Shown: in pieces, positions 13,801-23,225 of the stretch
How the letters are laid out: each line of letters starts with the position of its first letter
Numbering within the stretch: the stretch's first letter is position 1
Assembly: GCA_033239005.1 (NCBI GenBank)
Contig: BSQZ01000025.1
Coordinates: 7,172,001-7,236,000 of the forward strand
Length of the DNA: 64,000 bases
Reading direction: 5' to 3'
DNA from: Lamellibrachia satsuma
Taxonomy: Eukaryota > Annelida > Polychaeta > Sabellida > Siboglinidae
The notes under the pieces: model-generated
What the model saw: only the letters and a program-made list of their open reading frames with translations
Database searches by the model: none
Told to the model about the DNA's origin: nothing
Position numbers and translations under genes: made by a program

Positions 13801-15390
13801 ATTGGAAGAGCTATTCCGAGGCAGTGATAGAGGGGGTGAGAAAGAGAGCGAGGGTGTTTGTGGGGGACTCAATAGTTAGGAAGACCGACAGTCTTAAACA
13901 AGGGAGAGGAAGTTGTAGTTTGCTTGCCTGGGGCCAAAATAGAGGCAATAACTGAGAGGGTAGAAAACATTGTGGGTTTGGGCAAGGGTTGATCTGTTTT
14001 AGTACACGTAGGGACAAATAACGTAGAGAGGGAGGGTACAACTGCCATAGTTAGGAAATACAGGAATTTGGTCAGAACACTAAAGCAGACGCGGGTGGAG
14101 CAGGTAATACTGTCAGGGATTCTACCAGTTATAGGAAGGAGGGGTCATAGATATCGAAATTGCCGGGGGATGGCATTAACATGCTAGTCAAGAAGCTATG
14201 TAGAGAAGAGGAAGTGGGTTTTGTGGATTTGTGGGGAAGTTTTGTTGGAAGGGCTGATATGTACATGAAGGACGGGCTGCATCTAAGTGGAAAGGGGGCA
14301 GCAGTATTTGCGGAAGGGCTAGCAGCAGCAGTAGACAGTGGCATGGGTAGCATAATGAATATTTTTGGTAGTCAACACTATTTAAACTAGAAGCGCAGGG
14401 GGGGTTACTTAGAGATGCCTCAAGCAGGAGAAGAGGCCGCTAGTACAGATAAGCCAATAACAAAGCAATAGTTAGACCACATTTGGAACATTGTATTCAA
14501 GCATGGAGGCCGTATCATAAAAAGGACATAGATAAGCTAGAAAGAATACAACGAAGAGCAACCAAAATGATTCCAGAATTGAGAGACCTTAGCTATGAAA
14601 GTCGCTTATTACAATGTGGTTTGACAACACTAGAGACCAGGAGACTAAGAGGAGACCAAATAGAAGTATTTAAAATAGTGAACGGTTATGAGGATGTTGA
14701 TAGGAATATGTTCTTCAAACTTAAAGAAGGCAGTAGAACCAGAGGACACAAAGCAGCATTAGTTAAGGAGCAGTGTAGGTTGGACATGAGAAAGTACTCT
14801 TTCTCACAGAGGGTGATAAATGAATGGAACAAACTGCCAAACGATTGTGTTAATGCTAGTAGTGTGAATATGTTTAAAAATAGAATTGACAGATATTTGA
14901 TAAGGGTGGGCTACACATAGATAAGAAAATTGTTGGACTCTCGATAAGCCAATGGCTTCCTTGTCCACTTTGCCATCTGGAACTTGTTGTTTGGGATGGC
15001 AATCTTGTTAAATCTAAGTTTACCCAATAATCATATCATGTGTTTTTGTGGGGGAAGAAACTTTATATAAGTCGAATGACTTCCAGTTTCTTCCTTTTCA
15101 CTTTTGACTTGTTCGTATTCAGACTCAGTTGAAATGTGTAATATTTCGCGTATTCTGTACAATTGTGAAATACACTCATTCGTTTCCATTTTCATTTCCC
15201 ATGGGCGACTGTTCTTTTGGCTATAAATTACCGTAAACGAGGTAGTGTGTCAAGAATCAAGACAGCATCTAACAATCAAACAAAACTAATTACTTACTGC
15301 GGCGAAATGCTGCACAGCGGTAACTGTGGGAATGACCAGAAACACACACAGCACACAACAAACAACTGCACGTTTCTCTGCAACGGCCAT
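1755..15390 (-). CDS. NPC1: NPC1, Niemann-Pick C1 cholesterol transporter (5' part, exons 1-5)
   Basis: Late-endosomal/lysosomal membrane protein that takes cholesterol from NPC2 and exports it. Coding exons on the minus strand: 15390-15298, 6311-6020, 5015-4379, 3946-3563, 1884-1755; further exons lie beyond the left edge. Together they give about 512 residues, or 468 if the first of five possible exon 2 donors is used. Visible parts: a hydrophobic signal peptide (exon 1); the Cys-rich N-terminal sterol-binding domain (exons 2-3, with LTCCSADQ, MYNSCRDVQ, PFTITF, CSCQDC); a proline-rich linker; a first membrane segment after PWTIIGVDAM; a second membrane segment followed by TTDPVELWSAP (exon 4); and PFYRTEQLII (exon 5). 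Splice sites are GT-AG and phases are 0, 1, 2, 2, 0. The family assignment is secure. Which exon 2 donor is used, and the missing C-terminal two thirds, are not resolved here. Confidence 0.95.
1874..2040. repeat. 28-bp minisatellite spanning the NPC1 exon 5 acceptor, 6 copies
   Basis: The unit on the plus strand is gatagaatggcctgcaaagg plus gttaacac. Read on the minus strand, every copy but one contains tttgcag|GCC, the exon 5 acceptor and first exon bases; the second copy is mutated in this core. The exon-proximal copy is the real acceptor. Confidence 0.92.
3017..3066. repeat. 10-bp tandem repeat
   Basis: Five copies of tgtctgtaac with one g variant, in NPC1 intron 4. The rest of that intron (2,050-3,560) shows no recognisable gene or element. 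Confidence 0.85.
3563..3946 (-). CDS. NPC1: NPC1 exon 4
   Basis: Acceptor gatgcag, donor gtgagt; 384 bp, entering in phase 2 and leaving in phase 2. It encodes the cytosolic segment after the first membrane helix, the motif FAAWGRFCASHPVWVLGVG with a hydrophobic stretch (second membrane segment), then TTDPVELWSAPRSRARQERK and YFNDHFT, all characteristic of NPC1. Confidence 0.95.
4379..5015 (-). CDS. NPC1: NPC1 exon 3 (sterol-binding domain, linker, first TM)
   Basis: Acceptor gattccag at 5016-5017, donor gtacgt at 4378; 637 bp. It encodes TPPLTCCSADQ, FLNRCPACKRNFIDLYC, CDPHQSQF, MYNSCRDVQMPSGN, PFTITF and CSCQDCAAVC, all at family positions, then the proline-rich linker and the first membrane segment (IIGVDAMVLICSCMFF) up to GTYLI, with the next W codon split by the intron. 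Many conserved cysteines support a correctly folded luminal domain. Confidence 0.95.
5471..5874. mobile_element. MITE-like element, family copy A
   Basis: The left end has aaactaaagttttcggctta then tgcacctaagagttactaaa. The right end, reverse-complemented, has acaaaatacacggttttagg then gctatgcacctaaaagagat. The same terminal motif occurs at 20,543-21,655 and 35,715-36,195. It lies in NPC1 intron 2 and has no coding capacity. Superfamily unknown; a short tRNA-like insert sits inside it. Confidence 0.65.
5645..5705 (-). mobile_element. 61-bp tRNA-head retro-insertion
   Basis: On the minus strand it begins near ggggcagccgtggcctagtg, followed by attaaggtgttggact: a tRNA 5' half with an A-box-like tggcctagtg. 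The insert is flanked by a perfect 13-bp direct repeat tcatgagtgtggt (5632-5644 and 5706-5718), a target-site duplication of the retroposon type. The T arm and B box are absent, so it is a truncated SINE head or a tRNA half. Confidence 0.7.
6016..6185. repeat. 33-bp in-frame minisatellite at the NPC1 exon 2 donor
   Basis: Five copies (gagcttaccatcgttggtga plus caaactgtggaca). On the minus strand each reads LCPQFVTNDGK and carries a gtaagc donor; each copy also contains tgtccacag, an acceptor-like string. Unit length is divisible by three. Copies differ by a few bases (gtggc for gtgac, ttt for tgt, ccg for cca). Confidence 0.95.
6020..6311 (-). CDS. NPC1: NPC1 exon 2 (N-terminal domain, contains a 33-bp in-frame array)
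   Basis: It follows acceptor ttgttagcag, which offers two NAGNAG sites 3 bp apart (exon start 6311 or 6308). It encodes HGEDEGHCVWYKECG and KKYNCEYNGP, matching the start of the NPC1 luminal domain, then KTLCPQFVTNDG. The 3' end lies in five 33-bp repeats, each ending in the donor context GATG|gtaagc (GACG|gtaagc in one copy), with possible exon ends at 6152, 6119, 6086, 6053 and 6020. Every choice leaves phase 1 and joins to G-TPPLTCC of exon 3. The shortest form (end at 6152) best fits the usual family length. Confidence 0.9.
6635..8486. mobile_element. Non-autonomous hAT-like element (outer)
   Basis: Left terminus cagacctggggtcaattaca, right terminus on the opposite strand caggcctgggtcaattacat. 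Flanking 8-bp sequences gttatatt and gtcatatc agree at 6 of 8 positions, consistent with an aged hAT target duplication. The interior is AT-rich and has no transposase. A second hAT-like element is nested inside. Located in NPC1 intron 1. Confidence 0.7.
7120..8175. mobile_element. Non-autonomous hAT element (inner)
   Basis: Termini cagggctgggtccaatta and, on the other strand, cagggctggctccaatta (one mismatch in 18). Perfect 8-bp target duplication cttgtgtg at 7112-7119 and 8176-8183. Subterminal runs of taattgtaattg occur at both ends. No transposase is encoded. It is younger than the element it interrupts. Confidence 0.88.
8895..9038. mobile_element. Foldback MITE
   Basis: Arms of about 40 bp (8895-8935 and 8998-9038) pair almost perfectly: gcattttctgtcgtaaacta and its complement, then ttttccccatgc and gcatggggaaaa. 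The centre has a second nested pair, tagctaatta/taattagct. Flanked by TA-rich sequence. No coding. Confidence 0.8.
9048..10199. other. NPC1 intron 1 stretch without recognised features
   Basis: AT-rich sequence. I see no exon, long ORF or clear repeat on either strand. Confidence 0.5.
10200..10460 (+). mobile_element. LINE 3'-end relic (RT C-terminal segment)
   Basis: The translation around 10,272 reads YCHKSKLKALTMLQKRAMWI then SHTRPIFYKLKTLHFDN and FMYKAVYKK. This matches the C-terminal LQKRA-hT-pLF-LkiL pattern of jockey/CR1-type LINE ORF2 proteins. It is a short truncated copy ending at a CA microsatellite. Confidence 0.65.
10466..10498. repeat. (CA)n microsatellite
   Basis: About 16 CA units with one CG interruption, directly at the end of the LINE relic. 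Confidence 0.95.
10530..12386 (-). mobile_element. Merlin-like DNA transposon, decayed
   Basis: Terminal inverted repeats: aaaggtgtattagtctg at the left and, reverse-complemented, aagggtgtgttagtctg at the right. Inverted similarity continues for over 200 bp (cattactcccc... motif, acaatatt, tgctgtaacaatatcat). The interior encodes a relic of an IS1595/Merlin-type transposase on the minus strand. I could not define a clean target duplication. It lies in NPC1 intron 1, in the gene's own orientation. Confidence 0.75.
11380..11764 (-). pseudogene. Merlin transposase fragment
   Basis: The ORF of 127 codons contains IVVEIDESYFYHRKYQHGR and WVFGAVER, the first catalytic Asp region of the DDE domain shared by Merlin and IS1016/IS1595 transposases. 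After WVFGAVER the frame is broken: CRMQVVLDQRAVTLQSII, which continues the family pattern, is in another frame. The rest of the catalytic core is missing. Non-functional. Confidence 0.75.
13178..14387 (+). pseudogene. CR1 ORF1 (zinc finger plus esterase), frameshifted
   Basis: The segments occupy several frames (13,178-13,669, 13,752-13,905, 14,160-14,387), each co-linear with the intact ORF1 on the minus strand near 20 kb. The nucleophile motif GDS and the Asp/His motif DGLHLS of the SGNH hydrolase are both readable. Not translatable as one protein. Confidence 0.8.
14467..14920 (+). pseudogene. CR1 ORF2 C-terminal fragment
   Basis: An open stretch of 145 codons from ATG 14,483 covers [40 protein letters not shown] and [20 protein letters not shown], the thumb and C-terminus of CR1 reverse transcriptase, ending naturally at a stop. 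Endonuclease and the FADD active site are absent. Confidence 0.85.
15298..15390 (-). CDS. NPC1: NPC1 exon 1 (signal peptide)
   Basis: ATG at 15390 opens 31 codons, MAVAEKRAVV then a hydrophobic core CCVLCVFLVI and small residues TVTA, a typical cleavable ER signal. It ends on GCA followed by the donor gtaagt, phase 0, and joins in frame to exon 2 almost 9 kb away. The upstream sequence shows no other start in this frame before exon 2. There is no direct homology for so short an exon; the call rests on signal character, phase and position. Confidence 0.8.
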
Positions 15391-16250
15391 TTTTAAACTC
15401 GTAGGTTACACTTCAATACATCGGTCACGCCTACGGTTTCGCTACTTGTGGTTGTCAAACTACGCTTCACGCTCTAAATCTTAACTAGAGTATCATTCAC
15501 CACTTTGTTTGGAAAATGAATCAGATGCTGTCAGGTGATCGGTCGTACAATAGAAAGTAATAACTTGGAACACGGCATCTGAAATAGCATCCTTACTGCA
15601 TAGTGCCAAGTGGCTCTTTGATAGTGCTAGCTCAGTGATTATATTATTTAAATAACAGGAAGTGCTTTTTTTACAATTACACACTTTACGATGCATATAT
15701 TAAATTATGCCATTAGCCATTAATTTTGGTACCCCAGAAAAGAAGGCATCATGAAATGTCATCGCAATAATGGTCATAGCATAAACGTTATGTTTACTAA
15801 TTTGAGTTATAATGTTTAATTAAACTTTCGAATGATGTGTTATGATACTGTGTCAGCCTTCCTTTAAGAAAACATACAGTTAGGCCGGTAGCGCCATTAA
15901 ATGTATGCGTATGTAAAGATAAACATTGATTAAAGTGTTATATATTTCTTCAATGTGAATTTATATCTTGACTTCACTTGACTTTTAAATATAGGCTATG
16001 GATATTGACAAACTTATTGAATCGAGTCACAGGGTTGGACTCGAGTCGCACATGTTTGTGACCCATTTTAGTCAGGTTAGGTTTTCTGTACATAAAGTTT
16101 ATTAAAACATTATTGTTTATTTGTGTGTATTATTTCACATTATCGACATATATTTAACAAGATTTAACAAGATTTGCCATCCAAGCCAAAGGCCCAGATG
16201 GCAAGTGGACAAGGAAGCCATTGGCTTATCGAGAGTCCAACAATGTTCAC

Positions 16251-19117
16251 CTACTTATAACCCGCCCTCCTGATATATGTGTCAACCTTGTTTTTAAACA
16301 TATTCACGCTGCTAGCAGTTACACAATCTGTAGACAGTTTGTTCCATTCATTTACTGTCCTCTGTGAGAACGAGTGCTTCCTGATGTCCAATCTACATTG
16401 ATCCTTTACTAATTTTACCTCATGTCCTCTAGTTCTGCTATCCTTCTTGAGTGAGAAAAACATATTTCTATCAATATTTTCATACCCATTCAATATCTTA
16501 AAAACTTCAATCTGATCTCCTCTTAACCTCCTTGTCTCTAGAGTTGTTAAACCACATTCTTTCAGGCGTTCTTCATAACTAAGGTCTCTAAGTTCTGGAA
16601 TCATTTTAGTTGCTCTCCTTTGTATGCGTTCAAGCGTATCTATATCCTTCTTACGATATGGTCTCCATGCTTGTATACAGTATTCTAAATGAGGTCTAAC
16701 TATTGCTTTATAAAGAGGTATAATTAACTTTTTTCCCTTGTATGTTATGTTTCTTCTAATCAATCCAAGAATTTGATTACCCTTTGAAGCTGCAATACCA
16801 CACTGCTCTGAAACTTTCATATCAGCGCTTATTGTAACTCCTAAGTCCTTTTCTTTTACAGTAGTACCAAGAACAGTAGCTCCCATTTTATAGTTTACAT
16901 TCAAGTTCCCATGTCCTGTATGTAGGCATTTACATTTCCCAAAATTGAACAGCATCTGCCATTTCTCAGACCATTTCACTAATCTGTCTAGATCGTTTTG
17001 TAAATGTTGTTTATCACCATCAGTATTAACCTTTCTAAACAGTTTTGTGTCGTCCGCAAATTTCAGTACGTTACTTGTTATACTGTCGTCCAAGTCATTG
17101 ATATAAATTAAGAATAATATAGGTCCTAATACTGATCCTTGAGGTACCCCACTCAAAACCGATTTCCAATTTGAAACTTCGCCATCTACTACAACTCGTT
17201 GTCTTCTGTCAGTCAGCCATTGTTCTATCCAGTCAGTTATGCTATCCCCGATACCATGGGCTTTTAATTTAAGTAGCAATCTTTGATGTGGCACTTTGTC
17301 AAAAGCTTTCTGAAAATCTAAGTAGATAATATCTACTGGCGATCCCTCGTCTATCCACTTAGTGATTTCTTCCAAAAACATAACACATTTGTTAAGCATG
17401 ACCTCGCTTTAAGGAATCCATGTTGAGATGAATTTAATAATTTATGCTTAACGAGGAAGTCCACCATATGGTCTTTAATTAACCTTTCTAATAATTTACA
17501 AATCACTGACGTTAAACTCACTGGTCTGTAATTCTCTGACTTATTTCTCGAACCCTTTTTAAATAATGGTATGATGTTTGCTTCTTTCCATTCAAATGGA
17601 ACAACTCCCTCTGTTAATGACAAGTTGAATACTCTTGCAAGTGGTATACTGATTTGATCTACTGTTTCCATTAGTAATTTTGGAGGAATCCCATCCACTC
17701 CCGGTGATTTGTTATCCTTCATTGCCTTTATTTTCCTAGCTACCAATTCTGGAGTTACAACTAACGGTCCTAAATAGTCAGATTTAGTCCCCTGAAATTT
17801 AGCATCAGCAACTGGTAATGAACTAATATCTTCTTTTGTAAACACTGAACTGAAGTAACCATTTAGGTCTTCCGCCATTAAAAACCCCTGTGATATTATA
17901 TTTCCAGCACTGTCTTCTAGAGGTCCAACCTTGTCTTGTACGTTTTGTTTACTCTGACATATGCATAAAAACTCTTGCTGTCAGTTTTTATGTTACATGC
18001 CAGTTTTTGCTCATAGCTTCTTTTAGATTGTCTGATTTCAGTTGTAGCTGCATTAAGTGCCTCTTTGTATTTTGCATAGTCTTCTTCCTTTCTGGTACGC
18101 CTATAAACCCTCCACATAGTTTGTTTTAGCATTATTTTTCTAATTGCCTCTTTTGACACGTGTTTCTTTCTACACCGTTTTCCTTGTTTTCGGAAGGGAA
18201 CAAATTTATCAATAATACTCTCAATTTCATATTTTAGAATATTCCAACATTCAATTGCAGTCTTATTCATCAGCATGTTATTCCAATCTAGCTGTGCTAA
18301 GTATTTTCTCATATCTTTGTAGTTACCTTTGTGGAAGTTTCTCTTGTACGTTTTCTTATTTTTACTTTCTGATTTTACATTGATGTCAAAATGTATTTGA
18401 TTATGGTCACTATTACCCAATGGTTCAAATTTTTTTACATTGTCCACTAATTCTTTTTGTGATGACAAAACTATATCTAATACATTTTCTCCCCTGGTTG
18501 GTTCTAGTACGTGCTGAGTAAGAAAGCTATCCTGGATTAAACATAGAAATTGTTGATCCTCAATCCCTGTGCTCTCTAGATAATTCCATTGTATGTGTCC
18601 ATGGTTAAAATCTCCCATTATGATACATTCCCCTTTACTAACTTCCTTTATAGCGTTTTTTTATTTTTGTGTTGTCCTCTTCGTTTATGTTTGGACTTCG
18701 GTAAACTAATCCAACAGTTAATTTTGAATTTCCTGAAACAATTTTGCACCAAACAGCTTCATCGCAATCTGCTTCCCTTTCTAGTTTTATTTCATAAGCC
18801 TGAATAGATTCTTTAACATATAAAATAACTCCTCTTCTTCCTATTCGATCTTTCCTAAACATTACGTATCCTGTCAGTCCTAATTCAGCATCTGTTATAT
18901 CTATGTTGGCCCATGATTCAGTTATACCAATTATGTGAGGGTCAATATCTTCTACCATAATGTTTAATTCGTTTTTCTTATTTACTATGCTCCTTGCATT
19001 TAAACATACGCATCTATAACCTTTTTCAGAGATGTTTTTCGGATGATTTGATATTGGTTTATCTGTGCTAGTGGTCTCTTGTTCTGCTTGAGACACCTCT
19101 AGGTAACCCCCCTGCAC
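16251..19117 (-). pseudogene. CR1 ORF2: APE endonuclease and reverse transcriptase, frameshifted
   Basis: The endonuclease begins at about 19,117 (CLNARSIVNKKNELNIMVED, GITESW, then in the next frame IIMGDFNHGHIQW and GNSDHNQIHFD). The reverse transcriptase includes SPGVDGIPPKLL, YRPVSLTSVICKLLER, DFQKAFDKVPHQRLL, GVPQGSVLGPILFLIYINDL and the active site LKFADDTKLF, and ends at 16,251. Frame breaks lie near 18,655 (in an A run), 17,925 and 17,395. All catalytic motifs remain readable, so inactivation is fairly recent. Confidence 0.9.
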
Positions 19118-19119
19118 TT

Positions 19120-20345
19120 CTAGTTTAAAGAATGTTTACTTCCAAAAATATTTGTCATTGTACCCAAGTCGCTATCTACTGCAGCTGAAAGTTTGTCCGC
19201 GAATACTGCCGCCCCCTTTCCACTTAAATGAAGCCCATCCTTCATGTACATATCACCCCTCCCAACAAAATTTTCCCACAAATCCACAAATCCAACTTCC
19301 TCTTCCCTACACAGCCTCTGGACTAACATGTTAATTGCCATCCCCCGACAATTTCGATATTTATGACCCCTCCTGCCCATCACAGGTAAAATCCCTGACA
19401 GTTTTACCTGCTCAACCCGCGTCTGTTTTAGTGTTCTGACCAACTGCCTATATTTCCTAACTATGGCAGTTGTACCCTCCCTCTCTACGTTATTTGTCCC
19501 TACATGTACTAAAACAGATCCACCCTTACCCGAGCCTACGATGTTTTTTACCCTCTCAGTTATCGCCTCTATTTTGGCTCCAGGCAAGCAGACCACCACA
19601 TCATCTCCCTTGTTTAAGACTCTGTCGGTCTTCCTAACTATCGAATCCCCCACAAACACCCTCGCTCTCTTCCTCACCCCCTCTATCACTGCTGCAGAAT
19701 AACTCTTCCTTTCGATCCCCTCCATCACATTCTGTCCTGACCCCTTCCCTTCCGTCTCCCCCACTCCCTTCTCCTTCCCTCCTGTCTCCCCTACTCCCCT
19801 CTCCTTCACTCCGGTTGTTTTCCCTCCCGTCTCCCCCACTCCCTTCTCCTTCCCTCCTGTCTCCGCTACTCCCCTCTCCTTCACCCCGGTTGTCTTCCCT
19901 CCCGTCTCCCCCACTCCCTTCTCCTTCCCTCCTGTCTCCCCTACTCCCCTCTCCTTCACCCCGGTTGTCTTCCCTCCCGTTCCTTTCCTTCCCGTCTCCT
20001 TACGTCCTGTCACCTTCCCTCCTCTCAGCTTCCTCCCAGGCTGAGGTGAGCTCTCCCTAGCATCTCTTGTGTCTTTCCCCACTTTATCGTCTACTGTTCC
20101 CTCACCGGAACTACTGGCACAACTCCCCTGTTCCCTTCCCACCATTGCCACAACGAGCAGTCTCAGCTCTTCCAACTCCACCTCTATTTCCTTCATCCTT
20201 GCGCATCCCCTACACTCAAAATTAAAACTATCTGCCTGGACCTCAGCCCAGGACTTTTCGCACCCAGACTTGACGAAATCTACCCAGTTACTACAACTGC
20301 CACAAATTACGTGCCTTGTGGCCTTGTGGCTAACAGAATTAGTAA
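19120..20345 (-). CDS. CR1 ORF1: zinc finger, K/G-rich linker, SGNH esterase
   Basis: Open from the 5' truncation to the stop at 19,120. The first part has ATRHVICGSCSNWVDFVKSG and FECRGCARM, paired cysteines of the PHD-like finger known in CR1 ORF1. A low-complexity linker of GETGGKEKGV/GGKTTGVKERG repeats (about 84 bp per unit) follows. Then the esterase: RARVFVGDSIVRKTD (nucleophile Ser), VLVHVGTNNVEREG (Gly/Asn oxyanion-hole block) and MYMKDGLHLSGKGAAVF (catalytic Asp/His). An open frame predicted upstream of 20,345 is host sequence. Esterase and PHD-like domains are established for this LINE clade. Confidence 0.85.
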
Positions 20346-20542
20346 CATATTCTATGTTCCTTAATTGACAACATAAATTCAGGCATGTACCCCGTACAGT
20401 GGCACATACATCATCGAAAACCGGCTCTTTTGAATTTTTTTTCAAAAAAATTAATATCTTGTACACGTCACAAAATTGGAATGGTGCTCGTAGAGAAAAA
20501 ACTGTGCACATACACATTCATGTGTGCAATTCAGACAGATTA

Positions 20543-21655
20543 AAGTGAAGCAATAGTCATGTTTTTGGGTCTATGCACCTATAAGAATTACCTAAAGGTT
20601 CTTAATCAATTCGATTGGTTTGCTAGTCTCATTTCAAATTAAGTTTGCGAAAAACCAAACCTACCTATAGAGTATCCACTACAACATGCCACGTCGGTTG
20701 TGCAACTTTTGTACGTAGTTTTTGTAAAATCACCAGACAAACTATTAAATTACTTAATACTTGTTCAAGCATTTATTGAAGTGAAAATCAAAATGCTGAA
20801 AAATCACGATTTTGTTCCTTGGTGAAATTTCGTAGCTTTAATGTTTAACTGTGTACGTCATGTGATCAGCGAGGGGATGGAGGTCACGTCCATGATTAGC
20901 ATTGCCCCACAAAGTGTTTGCGATTTTGGATATCTAACGACTAAAGTCAATTCTTTCGAGGATCTGAACAAAAATATGCATTTTCAAATACTACATATTT
21001 TGACACAAATTAATGAACCAGATTTGTGATAGCCTAAATCAGTTGAGGAATTCAAGCAGTTTTAAACATATCCATTTGCAACTACAATCAAGAACAATAC
21101 GCCAATGGTTTACTAGGAAAGCCTAGTAAAAACACAGCATCTAAATGCTACGGGCGCGCCATTCTGTTAAATAACCTAACATCATGAGTGCATGTAGTCT
21201 GGCAATATATTCGGTCACTAAATGAAAATGTATGTATAAACAGCTACTCCTATTCTTGCCAACAAGATACGGCCATGCTGTTTCAGTCTAAGCTCAATTT
21301 ATGCAAAACAGTTGGCCTTTGTTTACTAAAATTATCTCTTTCTGACTTAGCAGCACACTTGATTGAGAGTTTGTGTTGCTTCCGACAGCTCTTAGATTTC
21401 GGTCGACGGCACTTGATGCGTTTCACCATAGTCGATTTCTTAGAACTGCCAGGCGCTCATTGGTCGCCCAATAAACATGTCAGCCCCTATGCAGTATAAT
21501 TATTGAGATCTGACCGGAATATATCCCACTTTTAGAACCAATCCTGAGAAAAGCATTAGAGTAGTATTCTTGATTGTAGTTAAAAATGGTTAGTTTATGT
21601 TAACTCTTTTAATTGGGTTGCCCCCAAACCATGACTTTTGTTTCGCTTTAAATCT
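20543..21655. mobile_element. MITE-like element, family copy B
   Basis: The left end has gtcatgtttttgggtctatg then cacctataagaattac. The right end, reverse-complemented, has gaaacaaaagtcatggtttg then aaaagagttaac. The 20,590-21,020 part is closely similar to 54,710-55,150, and the 21,080-21,260 part matches copy A near 5,540-5,775. No transposase ORF. Confidence 0.65.
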
Positions 21656-21989
21656 AAAGGTGGGTGCACGAGCACAACTGTACCGTATAGCGTTCTGCTT
21701 GGGGAAATTACGCATGTACAGCAAATGCTACGATAGGAGATTTCACACCGACATGATTCTAAGATTGGAGGAATATTCCCAAATTAATTCCTTCTGGTTG
21801 TAATTATCGTTGGATTCATGCCATTTTTGACACGTGTGTGACAAGGTAACAGCTAACGAGTTAGGGTCTACGTGGCGGCATTTACACCCCACAAGCACTT
21901 TGTCCCGTTTTGGTAATTCGGTCGTGTCGTGTCCGTGATTGCAGTTTGTCTTTTGCATACGCGTTGTTAGTAGCGGTCTGCGCATTGGC

Positions 21990-23225
21990 GACGACTTGTT
22001 TTTCCGTTTGTTTACGGGCTTCACGTTGATCTCGGCCTCTCGGGATCTCGGCCTGAGTGATCTCGGCCTGTTTTGGTGAACTCGGCCAGTGACCTCGGCC
22101 TGTGCGGCAGTGAATTCGGCCTGTACAGCAGTGATCTCAGCCTGTATAGCCAGTGATCTCGGCCTGTTTGAGGGCGTGATGTTGGCCAGAAATAAGTGTC
22201 CGACAGTGAACTCGGCCTGTGCGGCAGTGATCTCGGCCTGTAATTTTCTATAAAAACCGACGTTAGATAAAGCTTCTTCTTGTCTTGTCAGTGATCTCGG
22301 CCTGTTTGAGGGAGTGATGTTGGCCAGAAATAAGTGTTTGTAAAATAAAACATTGATTATGTACTGTGATAACTGATATATAATACTCGACTCAATAATG
22401 TTCAATATTAATTGTATTGTGCATGGTCGGACTGACTTATTTTTGACATCGATCTCGGCCTGTTTCTATAACGGGCCTTTTTATTATAGTTATGTCCGAC
22501 ATATTTAAATATATAAATTAAAACTATAAATTATCATCGGCAAATTTTGCGTGCTAAATATAGCCATTTTAATTAATCAGTTCTAAGTAATATTTTATTA
22601 GTACAGGTATGTACAGTCCATTGATGTGTACTGATATCATATATATATATATAGTATATATATTATTTATAGACAGTTGTTGGTTATAATGTAGATATAT
22701 ATTTATTTTCGTTATTCGAGTGGGACAACGTTCCGACTCGGAATCGTGGCTAGTTTGCAGAAGACAAAAGACATAATGTAGAAAGTTTGTATTTTTATTT
22801 ATAATTTCCTCAAAATCAATACATAAATGTTGTGACGTAACCTATGCAATTATAAATCTAATCAACACAATAAGGCATGCCTTTAAACATTAAAGGTGAG
22901 CCTGATATGCTGTCATAGACACTCTTAGTTATGTATTGCAACACGAGGCCGAGATCACCAAAACAGGCCGAGATCACTATAGGGCCGATTTAATTGTACT
23001 GTGTGGTATATGGTTATAATAACAATTTCATATAATTTCTAATTCTACATACGCGTATTTAAATAATTAAAGGCATGCCTTTAATTAATTAAAGGCATGC
23101 CTTTAAACATTAAAGGTGAGCCTGATATGCTGTTATAAGTGTCTATGTGATCTCGGCCTGGTCTCTGGTGATCTCAGCCTGGTCTCTAGTGATCTCAGCC
23201 TCGTGTTGGAATACATAATTAAGAG
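21990..23225. repeat. Cluster of gatctcggcctg motifs with inverted ends
   Basis: Between 22,025 and 22,465 there are about 15 degenerate copies of tgatctcggcctgt at irregular spacing, with gtgatgttggccagaaataa duplicated. At 22,915-22,985 the motif appears inverted (aggccgagatcac), and at 23,140-23,220 again direct. The block aaacattaaaggtgagcctg occurs twice (22,886 and 23,106). Probably termini of an unclassified repeat family; another end lies at 25,925. No gene found. Confidence 0.6.

Larger units (their letters stand above)
12420..15010 (+). mobile_element. CR1 retrotransposon, internally deleted copy
   Basis: From 13,178 it encodes ORF1: a zinc-finger-like HLICSSCSNW...FECRRC segment, a short coiled segment, a K/G/E-rich linker, then, after frameshifts, an SGNH-esterase with VFVGDSIVRKTD (13,855) and DGLHLSGKGAAVF (14,270). 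At about 14,467 it jumps from the first codons of ORF2 to the C-terminal part of the reverse transcriptase (VRPHLEHCIQAWRP onward), removing about 2.4 kb relative to the copy at 16,166-20,345. It ends in the shared 3' tail gttggactctcgataagcca at 14,933. Upstream, 12,470-13,000 holds imperfect direct repeats that may be 5'UTR monomers. Confidence 0.85.
16166..20345 (-). mobile_element. Near full-length CR1 retrotransposon
   Basis: About 4.2 kb on the minus strand. In order: ORF1 (zinc finger, K/G-rich linker, SGNH esterase), ORF2 (APE endonuclease, reverse transcriptase) and a 3' tail ending in short gatttaacaa repeats. ORF1 starts inside its zinc-finger region, so the copy is slightly 5' truncated near 20,345. 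ORF2 has at least three frameshifts. It sits between NPC1 and PDIA6. Three shorter copies in the window share its 3' end. Confidence 0.93.

Noticed and set aside
20346..20517. CR1 ORF1 extending to a Met at 20,517
   Set aside because: Similarity to the other CR1 ORF1 begins only near the zinc finger at about 20,345; the upstream codons are flanking DNA read in frame by chance.
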